Numbered from the stretch's first letter, positions 43,899 to 52,105 are shown. The stretch is DNA of 52,105 nt from Deltaproteobacteria bacterium (GCA_947475005.1 CANJLI010000011.1:1-52105); one strand, 5' to 3'. Notes: generated by a model from the letters alone, not told the origin. Numbers and translations are program-made.

Positions 43899-44819
43899 CT
43901 ATTTACCACTGTTTCTATTCTTGATGAAATTGGGGGTAATGTACAATCCGTCTTGGTTTTTCATATAGTCGTAAATGTCTTTGGTTGTCAAAGAGCAAAA
44001 TTGGAATGCAAATTGAGAGCTAAATAGGTGGTGAAAAGTGGGGTAACCCTCTTTTACATACTTTGCCTGGTTGTTGTATTCCCCCGTCGGTAGATGAAAA
44101 TCTCCAGCCATGACCACAATATGATCATACTCACCCAGATCTTGATAGTACTTGACTGTTTCAATCAACGTTTGGTTTCGCTCTATCAATGATTTGCCGG
44201 GGGCATCCCAGTACTTGCAATCAACACTAGCGAGGGAGCTTCTGGTATAATCAATGTTGGATGTAGTTTGGTAATGTAAAGAAACCCTGGTCGCATTGAG
44301 CGCATCCCAAACAGCAGGGTCATAGATTGGTTCTTGACGGGAATTTTCCCATACATCATACAGACGATGCAGCAGAACATCTTTGCTGTTAACTGTTTTT
44401 CTTGCTTCGTGCCCTTCATTCAGCACCAAGGTCTTTCGTTTGTTTTTCTTATGGGTTTCTACGATGGCATTCAGTAGGGTCGTCGTATCAAGAATGGGAC
44501 CAAACTGGGTATGGGTTTCGCCTAGAAAAACGACCTTGGCGTCTGTGAGAGAAGGAGTAGTTCCTTGCGGACGAGAAGCGGTAATGGAAAACCATTTTGC
44601 GAGCTTCTGCAGATCCTTGCTGTTATCCATATGATCGAGGAAGTAATTCATAGTTTTGATATATAACTGTTCCTCCGTGGAGCAAGACCGCTCCGACGTA
44701 TATCCACATTTCAACTCTTTTGCTGCAGGGGTTGGAGCAGGCGCAGCTGTTGAGGAGTTAGAAGACTTGTCTTGTCCGCAACTGACGAGGAATAAAAGGA
44801 AGAATAGTTTTTTTAACAT
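43899..44819 (-). CDS. ChaN/EreA-like lipoprotein
   Basis: This 306-residue lipoprotein starts at the ATG at 44819 (MLKKLFFLLFLVSC; lipobox LVSC-G). The upstream in-frame start at 44876 would read through a palindrome. The fold marks are VVFLGETHTQFGP (Glu-Thr-His), LVLNEGHEARKTV, and IVVMAGDFHLPTGEY near the C-terminal part. This spacing of GETH...EGHE...AGDFH fits the ChaN / erythromycin-esterase-like superfamily, whose members bind haem or act as metal-dependent hydrolases. Which function applies is not clear. It may face the periplasm or the surface; a serine at +3 gives no inner-membrane retention signal. Confidence 0.72.
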   Translation of the reverse strand: MLKKLFFLLFLVSCGQDKSSNSSTAAPAPTPAAKELKCGYTSERSCSTEEQLYIKTMNYFLDHMDNSKDLQKLAKWFSITASRPQGTTPSLTDAKVVFLGETHTQFGPILDTTTLLNAIVETHKKNKRKTLVLNEGHEARKTVNSKDVLLHRLYDVWENSRQEPIYDPAVWDALNATRVSLHYQTTSNIDYTRSSLASVDCKYWDAPGKSLIERNQTLIETVKYYQDLGEYDHIVVMAGDFHLPTGEYNNQAKYVKEGYPTFHHLFSSQFAFQFCSLTTKDIYDYMKNQDGLYITPNFIKNRNSGK

Positions 44820-44840
44820 ATAAGACTTTTCTATAGGTCG

Positions 44841-44942
44841 GGTATTGGGTCCACCTACCTTTTTAGAATATGGCAACCACTAAAAGTGGTTGCCATATTC
44901 TAAAAAGGTAGGTGGACCCAATACCTTAGGTGGACCCAATCC
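44841..44942. repeat. family C palindrome with an extra half
   Basis: Arms of 40 bases (ends GGTATTGGGTCCACCTACC, tip ATATGGCAACCAC) enclose TAAAA (44881-44885), at 44841-44925. A further end copy, TTAGGTGGACCCAATCC, follows to 44942. Confidence 0.95.
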
Positions 44943-44948
44943 CTGTTA

Positions 44949-44987
44949 GAGATCCCATACGGTCCCTTCGGGACCTTGGGATGACAG
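44949..44987. repeat. half of a family B palindrome
   Basis: GAGATCCCATACGGTCCC then TTCGGGACCTTGGGATGAC is the right half of family B only. It lies downstream of the L,D-transpeptidase gene. Confidence 0.8.
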
Positions 44988-45037
44988 AGGCGGTATATAT
45001 CCAAACTTTGTAGACGGCTTTTAATTGGTTGGCAAGC

Positions 45038-46060
45038 TTACTTTTTCAAAGCAACCGTATTGATGAAGGCATATTGGACGGGCTCAAACTTGCGGGGGTC
45101 GAATAATTCTCCAACGATTTTCCACTGTTCTCCCAATTTTTGCCAGTAGAGGATCTTGCGTCCATCGGAGACAAAATTTCCGTTTCCACTAAAATGCTGG
45201 TTCATAATGGTAACCGCATATTTAGGGTGGGTGAGGGTACGGATCGAATCCATCTTCACCACCATCTTGGTGTAGCGACTGAATAGACCTTTCTTATAGC
45301 TTTTAAATTGAGCGAGGTTACGACCATCCATGTGAAAGGTCGGTGCATAGGTATCTGCATACGGATCGATCTGCTTGTTAGCCCAAGCTTGCAGCCATTT
45401 CTGTGTCATGGCTTCAACCTGTTTCATCTCTGTGGCTTGATTAAGAACTGGCATTTCTTCTGCAATGGAAACGATGCCTTGATACGGATGCAACCAGGGT
45501 AGGAGCTTGAGCAAGTCTTCATTCTTAAACACCACACAGCCTCGTGTAACTTGGGCGCTCTCCATTCTCTTATTGTCACCGGCTCCGTGAAGCCAAATGC
45601 CAGAGCCGGTCACACCAAACTGACGGTCGAGAAGATTCGGAAAATCGAGTGGAATGGCACGGGTCCCATATTCGATCTGAGACAGGCGACTGGTGTCGAG
45701 GTGTTGTCCCGCAAAATAAATGCCTTCGGGGGTTTTCTGATCCCCACTTTTTTCCTTGTCTCCCTCTTGTTTGCCGATGGCGATGGGAAAGGCTTGCAAT
45801 ACCTTGGATTCTTGTCCTAACTCTGGCAACGTACGCAGTTCGGCTTTGAGCTCTCGTTTGCTAACCGCTAGGTACACCAGGTCTTTGTGGGTGGCCTTTG
45901 TCGGCACTTGCGCCACTTGGGTTGCATTCGCGGGAGATTTTTTCTCACTCATGTGTTGGGTGTTGGCGCTTTTCTTGTTTTTCCCTTTCGCAAGCGCGCT
46001 TGCAGAAGAAAAAAGACCGACACAGATTCCACCTACAAGTACCTTTCGCCAGACAGACAT
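45038..46060 (-). CDS. exported L,D-transpeptidase with NTF2-like domain
   Basis: This 340-residue protein probably forms 3-3 crosslinks or attaches proteins to peptidoglycan. A signal peptide (VWRKVLVGGICVGLFSSASA) is followed by a Lys/Ser-rich linker. The YkuD domain (about 60-200) has the signature GSGIWLHGAG...QVTRGCVVF with the catalytic histidine and cysteine (His158 and Cys175 from the ATG at 46060). The last 115 residues (MTQKWLQAWANKQIDPYADT...YWQKLGEQWKIVGELFDP) match an NTF2-like domain often fused C-terminally to such enzymes. The ATG at 46060 has GGAG upstream; the ATG at 46075 is an alternative. It follows rluD directly and is the last gene of the flhG-like operon. Confidence 0.9.
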   Translation of the reverse strand: MSVWRKVLVGGICVGLFSSASALAKGKNKKSANTQHMSEKKSPANATQVAQVPTKATHKDLVYLAVSKRELKAELRTLPELGQESKVLQAFPIAIGKQEGDKEKSGDQKTPEGIYFAGQHLDTSRLSQIEYGTRAIPLDFPNLLDRQFGVTGSGIWLHGAGDNKRMESAQVTRGCVVFKNEDLLKLLPWLHPYQGIVSIAEEMPVLNQATEMKQVEAMTQKWLQAWANKQIDPYADTYAPTFHMDGRNLAQFKSYKKGLFSRYTKMVVKMDSIRTLTHPKYAVTIMNQHFSGNGNFVSDGRKILYWQKLGEQWKIVGELFDPRKFEPVQYAFINTVALKK

Positions 46061-46087
46061 ACGACGGCTCTCCATTTATTCCGTGGG

Positions 46088-47119
46088 TTAGACAACTTTC
46101 CTTGCAAAAGGAGCGAGCTGAGATAAGAGTTGTTGAAAATCTGCAGGTATAGGTGCTGCAAAACTCATTCTATCCTGGGTCACCGGGTGGGTAAAGATCA
46201 GGGATGCTGCGTGGAGCATTTGCCGAGAGACGCCACCCAAGGCACCCCGTACCTCGTGGGGAAAGGTAGTGGGGTACATGCGTTTTCGTTGCTGGTACAG
46301 AGGATCGCCCACCACTGGATGCCCCAAAGTTTGGGCGTGGACGCGGATCTGATGGGTACGCCCCGTATGGAGCTTCACCTGGGCATAGGTAAAGCTGTGC
46401 CCAAAATACTGAAGGGGGGTAAACAAACTTTTTGCCCATCGATAGGCCTGGGGAATGTCACTCTTCTGATACCGTAGCTCGAGATCGGCCCGAGAAATTG
46501 AGGCAAATTTTAGACGGTGGTGCGGATCTCTATGTAAGTAGCTTTCACAGACGGTAGAGGAGACAGGCAGCAGACCATCGAGCAAGGCCACATAGGTGCG
46601 CTCGTTGGTTTTGTCGTGGAATTGTTTGGACAGGGATTGGAGAGCTTGCAAGGTCTTGGCGAAGACAAGCACCCCCGTCGTATCCTTATCCAACCGGTGG
46701 ACAACCCCAGGGCGTTGAGGGTCCATTTGCTCCACTTCCATCTTTCCCACATGGGCCAACACTCCCGCCAATAGGGAGGGCATGGGGGTTCCCGCACCGG
46801 GATGCACGGAGATGCCAGCTGGCTTATTCAAGACAAGCAAACTTGCATCTTCGTATAAGATGTCAAGCTCCATGGGTATCGGCACCAAGGTAGAGGCAGG
46901 CGTATCATCAAGTTGCAGATGAATCTCGTCCTGGGATTTTAATTTTTGGTTGGGTTTACAGGGGGTTCCATTGATGAGTACCAATTGGTCTCCCATCAGC
47001 TTTTGAAGATGAGAACGGGTATAGACGAGTCCCTCTAAGGTTTCACACAACCATCGATCGACCCGTATCCCTTCCCCTTCAGGCGGAACTACGACTTTGA
47101 TTTCTCTTTTTGTACCCAA
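46088..47119 (-). CDS. rluD: RluD-family ribosomal large-subunit pseudouridine synthase
   Basis: This 343-residue enzyme isomerises uridines in 23S rRNA (RluD sites by family analogy). An N-terminal S4 RNA-binding domain (RVDRWLCETLEG...SHLQKLMGDQLVLINGTPCKPNQKL) is followed by the catalytic domain. That domain contains VLNKPAGISVHPG, the motif VVHRLDKDTTGVLVFAK (Asp144), the LxxGRTHQIRVH block and GDPLY. It overlaps the upstream J-domain/HTH gene by 31 bases. RluC-like or RluA-like specificity cannot be excluded. Confidence 0.92.
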   Translation of the reverse strand: MGTKREIKVVVPPEGEGIRVDRWLCETLEGLVYTRSHLQKLMGDQLVLINGTPCKPNQKLKSQDEIHLQLDDTPASTLVPIPMELDILYEDASLLVLNKPAGISVHPGAGTPMPSLLAGVLAHVGKMEVEQMDPQRPGVVHRLDKDTTGVLVFAKTLQALQSLSKQFHDKTNERTYVALLDGLLPVSSTVCESYLHRDPHHRLKFASISRADLELRYQKSDIPQAYRWAKSLFTPLQYFGHSFTYAQVKLHTGRTHQIRVHAQTLGHPVVGDPLYQQRKRMYPTTFPHEVRGALGGVSRQMLHAASLIFTHPVTQDRMSFAAPIPADFQQLLSQLAPFARKVV

Positions 47120-47823
47120 TTTTCATATCTCGTGATGAAGGCCTCGACCAGGCGATTGTGGTCTTTTACTCCGAGAAATTCAAAATAACTACGCAAAAAT
47201 CCTTTTACGTAGATCGGTTGGGGCAACGCCTCCCATTGATTATCTTCAATATGCAAAAAATGATCGACGTTAATCTTGGTTTGTTGATGGATGTGATCCA
47301 GACTCACCTGTGCCGTTTCACGCAAGATCCGATAGAGGGTGCCATCGGAAGGGTCTCCTGCTGCGATGATCTTTTCGTATTTCTCTTGTACGGCAGGTAC
47401 AGAGGCTTGTTCACAGACCCGTCGTTGTAGAAAGACGGGTTTGGGGCGCAGCTGTCCTTCGCGGCTTTTCCTTTCATAATCAGGGAGTGTCTCTCGGGCA
47501 CTGGCTCCATTTCGTTGCAAAAATGGGTGAAAATCATGGATCGTGGCGATTTTCTGCTGAATAAGCTCTTGGTTATAAATTTCTCGCTTGTCTGGGTCCA
47601 TAAGCAAGGCATACGCACGCTCCACCTCTAGGATGTTTTCCTGGGATTGAGCATCCATTCCGAGAGAGTAGAAGGCAGGGTTGTTTTCTACGTACGTTGC
47701 CTTTCGCCGCACGTAAGCCTCTCGGATCATCATCTGGGTTGCATTTTTTGCAACTGCCAGCACGGTATAAAAATCGGTGTGGATTTCATAATGCGGTCTG
47801 GGCTCCAGTTCTAACTTATTCAT
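47089..47823 (-). CDS. degenerate J-domain protein with RodZ-type HTH
   Basis: This 244-residue protein joins two parts. The N-terminal 85 residues have the J-domain pattern (DFYTVLAVAKNATQMMIREAY...ERAYALLMDPDKREIYNQE), but the HPD tripeptide needed to stimulate DnaK is missing (VRRKATYVENNPAFY). The C-terminal part (about 160-235) is a helix-turn-helix of the RodZ/HTH_25 class (LRILRETAQVSL-like, KINVDHFLHIEDNQWEALPQ, PIYVKGFLRSYFEFLGV). The actual start of that helix reads YRILRETAQ. No membrane segment follows. The gene overlaps the MinD-like gene upstream (ATGAATAA) and rluD downstream. Position and domains suggest a partner of the MinD/FlhG-like ATPase in cell-pole or envelope organisation (inference). 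Confidence 0.78.
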   Translation of the reverse strand: MNKLELEPRPHYEIHTDFYTVLAVAKNATQMMIREAYVRRKATYVENNPAFYSLGMDAQSQENILEVERAYALLMDPDKREIYNQELIQQKIATIHDFHPFLQRNGASARETLPDYERKSREGQLRPKPVFLQRRVCEQASVPAVQEKYEKIIAAGDPSDGTLYRILRETAQVSLDHIHQQTKINVDHFLHIEDNQWEALPQPIYVKGFLRSYFEFLGVKDHNRLVEAFITRYENWVQKEKSKS

Positions 47824-48826
47824 CGGTTGTATCTCGCGGTAAAGAGGAGAGAATTTGTAGAGACATACTTTCTATCTTTTTCGCCAATAGACTATGGGGA
47901 AAGTCCGTCACCGCCAATCGACGATTGCGAAGGGATTTCCAAGCGGCTTCATCATAGTTTACGTATCCAAGGGGTTGGGTGGGATATCCAAAATACTCCG
48001 GTATGATGCTGCACATGGACCGATAGATTTCGATGTCCTTTTGGCAGCGCACTTGATTCATCACCATGCCAATTTTTCGAGAGAGCAAGAGACGTTGGAG
48101 CTCTTTGATGAAAAAGGGATAGAGGGGCTGCAGCTCTTGGAGTTTGTGTCGGTAGCTTCTTTGAGAGGTGGGGTTTTGAAAGAGGTGTACCTTGATGTGG
48201 GCTGCTTCCTCAAACAGTTGTGTGCGCATGCCGGTATGGTCTACCAGGTGCCACAATACGGTTTTGAGAAACGAGTAAGCGTTTTCAATCGACGTGGGCT
48301 CCGGCAGCACGGTCAAAATCCCCATATGGGCACTGGAGAAAAAATCGATGGTGTGTTTTTGGGTGCCTGCGCCCAAGTCAATGAGTATGGTGTCGATATT
48401 ATAGGCAGTTCGAGCCGAGAGAATCTTTTGCCAGACTTGGGTGAAGAGGTCCACCGGGAGGTCCGAGGGCTCCGACCAGAGTTCTTCTTTGCCTCCGCTG
48501 ACCAATAGCACATTGGCAACGGAGGTTGGCTGCAGGATCTGTTCAAAAGAGATTCGGTTGTAGACCACATAGTCAGCCAAGGTATAAGCAGGGGTTGGCA
48601 GCCCAAAGTAAGTATGGAGGTTGGCCCCTCCGATATCCAGGTCCATGAGCAAGACCCGGCGTCCCGACTGCCCGATTTTGGCAGCTAGATTAGCGCTCAG
48701 GGTGCTTTTTCCCACGCCGCCTTTGCCGCTGCCCACGGCAATGATCGAGGCAATAGGCTCTTGGGGGTCTAGATTTGCAAACATGGGTAACCCTGTTTGC
48801 CAGGCGCGTGCGATATCGTGGTCCAT
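47816..48826 (-). CDS. MinD/FlhG/ParA-family P-loop ATPase
   Basis: This 336-residue deviant-Walker ATPase has the signature-lysine P-loop GSGKGGVGKST (about 32-42), the switch VLLMDLDIGGANLHTYFG, IDTILIDLGAGTQKHTIDFF and PEPTSIENAYSFLKT. The DLDIGGANLH phrase and the length suggest the FlhG/MinD branch rather than ParA; there is no clear C-terminal amphipathic membrane helix of MinD. No flagellar gene is near. The ATG at 48826 has GGAG six bases upstream; a TTG at 48832 is less likely. It begins the operon with the J-domain/HTH, rluD and L,D-transpeptidase genes, and is divergent from pepN. Confidence 0.88.
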   Translation of the reverse strand: MDHDIARAWQTGLPMFANLDPQEPIASIIAVGSGKGGVGKSTLSANLAAKIGQSGRRVLLMDLDIGGANLHTYFGLPTPAYTLADYVVYNRISFEQILQPTSVANVLLVSGGKEELWSEPSDLPVDLFTQVWQKILSARTAYNIDTILIDLGAGTQKHTIDFFSSAHMGILTVLPEPTSIENAYSFLKTVLWHLVDHTGMRTQLFEEAAHIKVHLFQNPTSQRSYRHKLQELQPLYPFFIKELQRLLLSRKIGMVMNQVRCQKDIEIYRSMCSIIPEYFGYPTQPLGYVNYDEAAWKSLRNRRLAVTDFPHSLLAKKIESMSLQILSSLPRDTTDE

Positions 48827-48969
48827 AAGCAACTCCCCTCCCCTTATTTTTACTATACCAGCTTATGGGTTGCCAACTGAGTGGGCAGATTTTCCGCCGA
48901 CAAAACGGCGCAGCCAGTTTCGCAAAAACGTACTATAAGAGCATAGCCTTTTTACCTGTGAGTATATCC

Positions 48970-51600
48970 ATGCAAGATGTTCCCGTACAAAAACGTTTAG
49001 AAGACTACCAGATTACCCCATATACCCTGTCACGTGTCCAGCTTTGCGTGCAGCTTGGGGTGGAGGCGACGGTGGTGCAGGCCACACTGTCTCTTGCGCC
49101 TCGTGAACAGGGGGGAGCTATGGAGCCGTTGGAGTTACATGGCAAAGATTTAGAGTTGCAAAGTGTGCGCATAGACGGCGTTCCGGTATCTTCGGACGCC
49201 TATTCCGCGGAGGGGGGGGCATTCACTCTGCATTGTCCTCCGACTCAAGCTTTTGCGCTCGAGATCACCACTCGGATTTATCCAGAGCGCAACATGGCCA
49301 TGGAGGGTCTCTACGTTTCCCAGGGTGCCTACATGACCCAGTGTGAGTCAGAGGGCTTTCGTCGGATCGCGTACTTCTACGATCGACCCGATGTGATGGC
49401 CCTCTATCGGGTGCGTATCGAGGCGGATGCTGCACGTTACCCTTACTTGCTTTCCAACGGGAACTGCATCGGCAAGGGGATTTTGCCTGAGGGGCGTCAC
49501 TGGGTGGAGTGGGAGGACCCTTTTGCCAAGCCGAGTTACCTGTTTGCCTTGGTAGCAGGAAATTTTGCTGTGTTGGAGGATCATTTTACCACCTCTGAAG
49601 GTCGTGAGGTCAAGCTCAGCATCTATGCCCATCCTCAGGATGTCGCACGCTGTGGCCATGCCATGTCAGCTTTGCAACGTACCATGAAGTGGGACGAGGA
49701 TACTTTCGGGCGCGTGTGTGACTTGGATGAATACAAGATCGTAGTGGCCCGAGATTTCAACATGGGAGCCATGGAAAACAAGGGGCTCAATATATTCAAC
49801 CATGCTTTGGTAGTGGGGGATCCGAGCCTCAGTACAGATACGAGCTTGCTGCGCATCGATCACGTGGTAGCCCACGAATACCTCCATAACTGGAGTGGCA
49901 ATCGGGTCACGTGTCGAGACTGGTTTCAGCTGTGCTTGAAGGAGGGGCTTACGGTATTTCGCGAGCATCTGTACGCCCAAAACACGGGCTCTGCGGCCAC
50001 ACAGCGCTTAGCCGAGATCCAGTACCTGCGAGAGGTCCAGTTTGCCGAAGATGCGAGCCCTCTTTCTCACCCCCCACGTCCCGATCGGTATATGGAGATC
50101 AACAATTTCTATACGGTCACCGTCTACGAGAAGGGAGGCGAGGTCTTTGGAATGCTGCGCCGCCTTCTTGGTGCGGTAGCCTTTCGCCAAGGCCTCGATG
50201 CCTACTTTGATAAGTTCGATGGTATGGCTGTGACGGTAGAGGATTTGATTGCTGTCATGGAGACGACCACAGGTCGAAACCTGCAGCAATTTTTGCGATG
50301 GTTTACCTGTGCAGGCACCCCCCAGGTGAAGGTAGAGTCTCACTATGATGCGCAGTTGAAGACCTACTCCCTTTGCTTTTCCCAACGGGTCGAGACGGCA
50401 TATGCTCACGCTCCTGCAGATGTCGTTTTTCACATCCCAGTTTCACTGGCCTTGTTGGATGCAACTGGGGCATCCATTCCCTTTGCTCTTGAGGCGGGGG
50501 GGGAGAAAAGCGCGGACCCGCTCTATGAGCTGCGAGAAGCTACTCAAACCCTCGTGATTTCCGGGATTGAGGCTGCCCCAACGCCATGCTTTTTCCAGGG
50601 CTTTTCTGCGCCTGTTGAGCTGGAATACGACTATAGTTTTGCAGACTTGCAGCATCTCTTTGCTCACGCGAAGGATCCCTACTGTCGTTGGGAAGCGGGA
50701 CAGCGCCTGTGGAAGCGGGAGTTTGCAACCTGGATGAACGATCGTCAGGTGGGAACCCTCTCGGCTCTATCCCAAGGCTTGCTTGTAGGCCTTCAAGGGC
50801 TTCTTGCCTCGGACCTGGATCCTGCTTTTGTGGCCGCTTGTCTCGAGATCCCGTCCTTTGTGGTCTTTGCCTTGGGGCAATCCCCTGTGGACGTGGAAGG
50901 AACTTTGGCGGTGCGCCGAGGGCTGGAGCGTGCGGTAGCGCGGGTTTTGGAGCCTACGTTATGGCAGGTGTACAGGCGATATGAGGCGGATCTTGGCTAT
51001 ACCCAAGCGGGGATCGCAAGTCGGCAGTTAAAGAGCCTTTGCTTGGAGTTGCTCAACGTGTTGGATACCTCCCAAGCCGAGATCTTGGCGTACCGACAGT
51101 TTATGGAAGCAAAAAACATGACGGATCGCTTTGCGGCGCTGTCCATCTTTGCCACCCGCTCGTCTCCTATGGGCAAGGAGGTGCTCGAGGCCTTCTATAA
51201 GCAGTACCGCCAAGAAGATGGGGTTATCGACATGTGGTTTCAGGCCCAGGGCCGTGCCGAGCGGGAGGACGCTTTGGAGGTGGTTGTGGCTTTGTGTGAG
51301 CATCCTGATTTTAGCTGGACCAACCCTAACCGGCTTCGTGCCTTGATTTCCAGCTTCTGCCGCCACAACCCTCAGGCATTCCATGCGGCGGACGGGAGTG
51401 GATACCGATTCTGTCGAGAGAAAGTGCAGCAAATTGAGGGGCAAAACCCACAGCTTGCCGCTGCCTTCGTTCGGGTTTTGGTGGATTGGAAGCGCTACGA
51501 TACAGGGCGCCAAGGGAAGATGCGCCAGGAGCTGGAGACCTTACGTGCCCATAGCCCCTCGAAGGAGGTGCTAGAGTTAGTGACCCAGGCTTTAACATAG
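48970..51600 (+). CDS. pepN: aminopeptidase N (M1 family)
   Basis: This 876-residue zinc aminopeptidase trims N-terminal residues from peptides in the cytoplasm. The exopeptidase motif GAMENKGLNIF is at about 265-275. The zinc motif HEYLHNWSGNRVT is at about 302-314, with the third ligand in LKEGLTVFRE about 19 residues later, and the transition-state tyrosine is in NNFYTVTVYEKGGEV. Length and the late alpha-helical domains match E. coli-type PepN. The ATG at 48970 is chosen because conserved sequence (LEDYQITPYTLSRVQL) begins right after; in-frame upstream starts (GTG 48958, ATG 48865) lack support. A weak ribosome-binding site is noted. Its stop codon directly touches a family A repeat. Confidence 0.95.
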   Translation: MQDVPVQKRLEDYQITPYTLSRVQLCVQLGVEATVVQATLSLAPREQGGAMEPLELHGKDLELQSVRIDGVPVSSDAYSAEGGAFTLHCPPTQAFALEITTRIYPERNMAMEGLYVSQGAYMTQCESEGFRRIAYFYDRPDVMALYRVRIEADAARYPYLLSNGNCIGKGILPEGRHWVEWEDPFAKPSYLFALVAGNFAVLEDHFTTSEGREVKLSIYAHPQDVARCGHAMSALQRTMKWDEDTFGRVCDLDEYKIVVARDFNMGAMENKGLNIFNHALVVGDPSLSTDTSLLRIDHVVAHEYLHNWSGNRVTCRDWFQLCLKEGLTVFREHLYAQNTGSAATQRLAEIQYLREVQFAEDASPLSHPPRPDRYMEINNFYTVTVYEKGGEVFGMLRRLLGAVAFRQGLDAYFDKFDGMAVTVEDLIAVMETTTGRNLQQFLRWFTCAGTPQVKVESHYDAQLKTYSLCFSQRVETAYAHAPADVVFHIPVSLALLDATGASIPFALEAGGEKSADPLYELREATQTLVISGIEAAPTPCFFQGFSAPVELEYDYSFADLQHLFAHAKDPYCRWEAGQRLWKREFATWMNDRQVGTLSALSQGLLVGLQGLLASDLDPAFVAACLEIPSFVVFALGQSPVDVEGTLAVRRGLERAVARVLEPTLWQVYRRYEADLGYTQAGIASRQLKSLCLELLNVLDTSQAEILAYRQFMEAKNMTDRFAALSIFATRSSPMGKEVLEAFYKQYRQEDGVIDMWFQAQGRAEREDALEVVVALCEHPDFSWTNPNRLRALISSFCRHNPQAFHAADGSGYRFCREKVQQIEGQNPQLAAAFVRVLVDWKRYDTGRQGKMRQELETLRAHSPSKEVLELVTQALT

Positions 51601-51693
51601 CCCTGTGGGGACACTCGCATCGGCTGTCCCCGCAGGGCTATGTCAAAGCCCCCGAATCGGGGACACTCGCATCGGCTGTCCCCGCAGGACTAT
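51600..51693. repeat. two family A palindromes after pepN
   Basis: Two direct copies have the GGGGACACTCGCATCGGC centre and CCTGTGGGG/CCCCGCAGG arms. The first (to about 51640) begins at the pepN stop codon and is a 41-base palindrome. The second covers about 51658-51693. Bases 51694-51779 hold nothing recognisable and probably contain the tRNA promoter. Confidence 0.9.
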
Positions 51694-51779
51694 GATCCGC
51701 CAGCATGGTGCCGCAAAATAGGCATTGACCCCGTGCCATATTCCCAGTACTTTCTCGCCACTACGGAGTTCTTCCGTGT

Positions 51780-51865
51780 GCCACCTTGGCGAAATGGTAG
51801 ACGCAGTGGACTCAAAATCCACCGTTCGCAAGGACATCCCGGTTCAAGTCCGGGAGGTGGTACCA
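51780..51865 (+). tRNA. tRNA-Leu (anticodon CAA)
   Basis: The 86 bases fold as a class II tRNA. Acceptor GCCACCT pairs with AGGTGGT (one G-U), followed by A and an encoded CCA. The anticodon stem GTGGA/TCCAC holds the loop CTCAAAA, so the anticodon is CAA at 51813-51815, reading UUG. The long variable arm (GTTCGCAAGGAC) is as expected for leucine. The T-arm is CCCGG-TTCAAGT-CCGGG. Confidence 0.96.
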
Positions 51866-51889
51866 CCTCTCTTCTTATAAAATCCACGT

Positions 51890-52011
51890 AACATATTGTA
51901 GAGTCTAGGTTTCCAGGCTTTTCCCGTTTTAAAAAACGGACCTGGAAAATAAGCAGGTTTTAGGAGTAGCGCCGGGAATCCTCCCTTTTTTAAAGGGGAG
52001 ATGAAAGGCGC
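51890..52011 (-). mobile_element. right-end region of an IS200/IS605-type element (partial)
   Basis: Between the tRNA and the transposase stop lie three imperfect hairpins (CCAGG...CCTGG; CCCGTTTTAAAAAACGG; CTCCCTTTT...AAAGGGGAG), as expected for the folded ends that TnpA of this family recognises. The exact tip cannot be fixed. Confidence 0.5.
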
Positions 52012-52105
52012 CTAGTCCTTTGTTTTTTGCTGTTGAATGTATTTCAAAACGACTTCCTTGGACATATTGCCTACAGAACCCACATAATAGCTTGGATTCC
52101 AGAGA
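52012..52105 (-). CDS. tnpA: IS200/IS605-family TnpA transposase, C-terminal end
   Basis: The last 30 codons of a minus-strand gene that enters from beyond the right edge encode LWNPSYYVGSVGNMSKEVVL followed by KYIQQQKTKD and a stop. The phrase LWxPSYYVGSVG and the following helix with KYI match the C-terminal part of IS200-type tyrosine (Y1) transposases. In that family this helix region follows the HUH motif and carries or neighbours the catalytic tyrosine. The rest lies outside the window. Confidence 0.85.
   Translation of the reverse strand, partial: LWNPSYYVGSVGNMSKEVVLKYIQQQKTKD

Overview
The window comes from a Gram-negative bacterium with roughly balanced base composition. It has Sec signal peptides, lipoboxes, a TatA protein, dipeptide-type ABC permeases, FadA/FadB and a MinD/FlhG-type ATPase followed by a RodZ-type HTH gene. 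The last pairing and the general gene content suggest a deltaproteobacterial lineage in the broad sense (Myxococcota/Bdellovibrionota-like), but nothing in the window fixes the taxon, and I hold that placement with low confidence. No rRNA, CRISPR array or prophage is visible. One tRNA-Leu(CAA) is present near the right edge, followed by the end of an IS200/IS605-type transposase gene.

Layout. 0.2-7.5 kb: GNAT acetyltransferase, Ski2-like helicase, tgt, a small exported protein, and the overlapping pair rnc-der. 7.5-11.2 kb: an exported or membrane AAA+ ATPase, a hemolysin-III-like protein and a TPR membrane protein. 11.3-15.2 kb: fadB-fadA and a QueD/PTPS-like gene. 15.3-20.2 kb: an exported bacterial copine (C2+VWA), a repeat-bearing lipoprotein and a MATCAP/DUF1704-type zinc peptidase. 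20.3-27 kb: tryptophan 2,3-dioxygenase, tatA, a PfkB kinase, a dermatopontin-like lipoprotein, an unknown exported protein, and mtnA-mtnP. 27-35 kb: an SGNH-type lipoprotein, yceI-EamA, a large exported protein with ankyrin-like repeats, and an exported leucine-rich-repeat protein. 35-41 kb: dppB-dppC, an RHH-like protein with speE, and rpsD-dnaC with a degenerate dnaC paralogue. 41-45 kb: an exported PDZ protein, an S53 peptidase, a PDZ fragment and a ChaN-like lipoprotein. 45-52 kb: flhG-like, J-domain/HTH, rluD and an L,D-transpeptidase on the minus strand, then pepN, tRNA-Leu and the IS end.

Two themes stand out. First, ordinary housekeeping genes alternate with single, mostly monocistronic genes for Sec-exported proteins built from domains best known in eukaryotes: copine, dermatopontin, RNase-inhibitor-type LRR, ankyrin-like and GLGF-type PDZ. 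Together with a Tgt whose substrate loop carries the eukaryote-like glycine and a PTPS-like protein lacking the QueD cysteine, this suggests (inference) a microbe that lives with, on or inside eukaryotic cells. The copine is the strongest single observation.

Second, the intergenic spaces are packed with palindromic repeats. Family A has GGGGACAC...GTGTCCCC arms and often abuts stop codons. Family B has GTCATCCCAAGG...CCTTGGGATGAC arms. Family C consists of near-perfect 39-42 bp hairpins sharing GGTCCACCTACC ends but with different tips. A roughly 180-195 bp element with terminal inverted repeats has family B at its core and appears twice. Each copy sits within a family A or C element and is flanked by 10-13 bp direct repeats, which is good internal evidence for mobility.

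Metabolic links: SpeE makes methylthioadenosine, and MtnP and MtnA carry out the first two steps of its salvage. FadB and FadA form a complete beta-oxidation complex.
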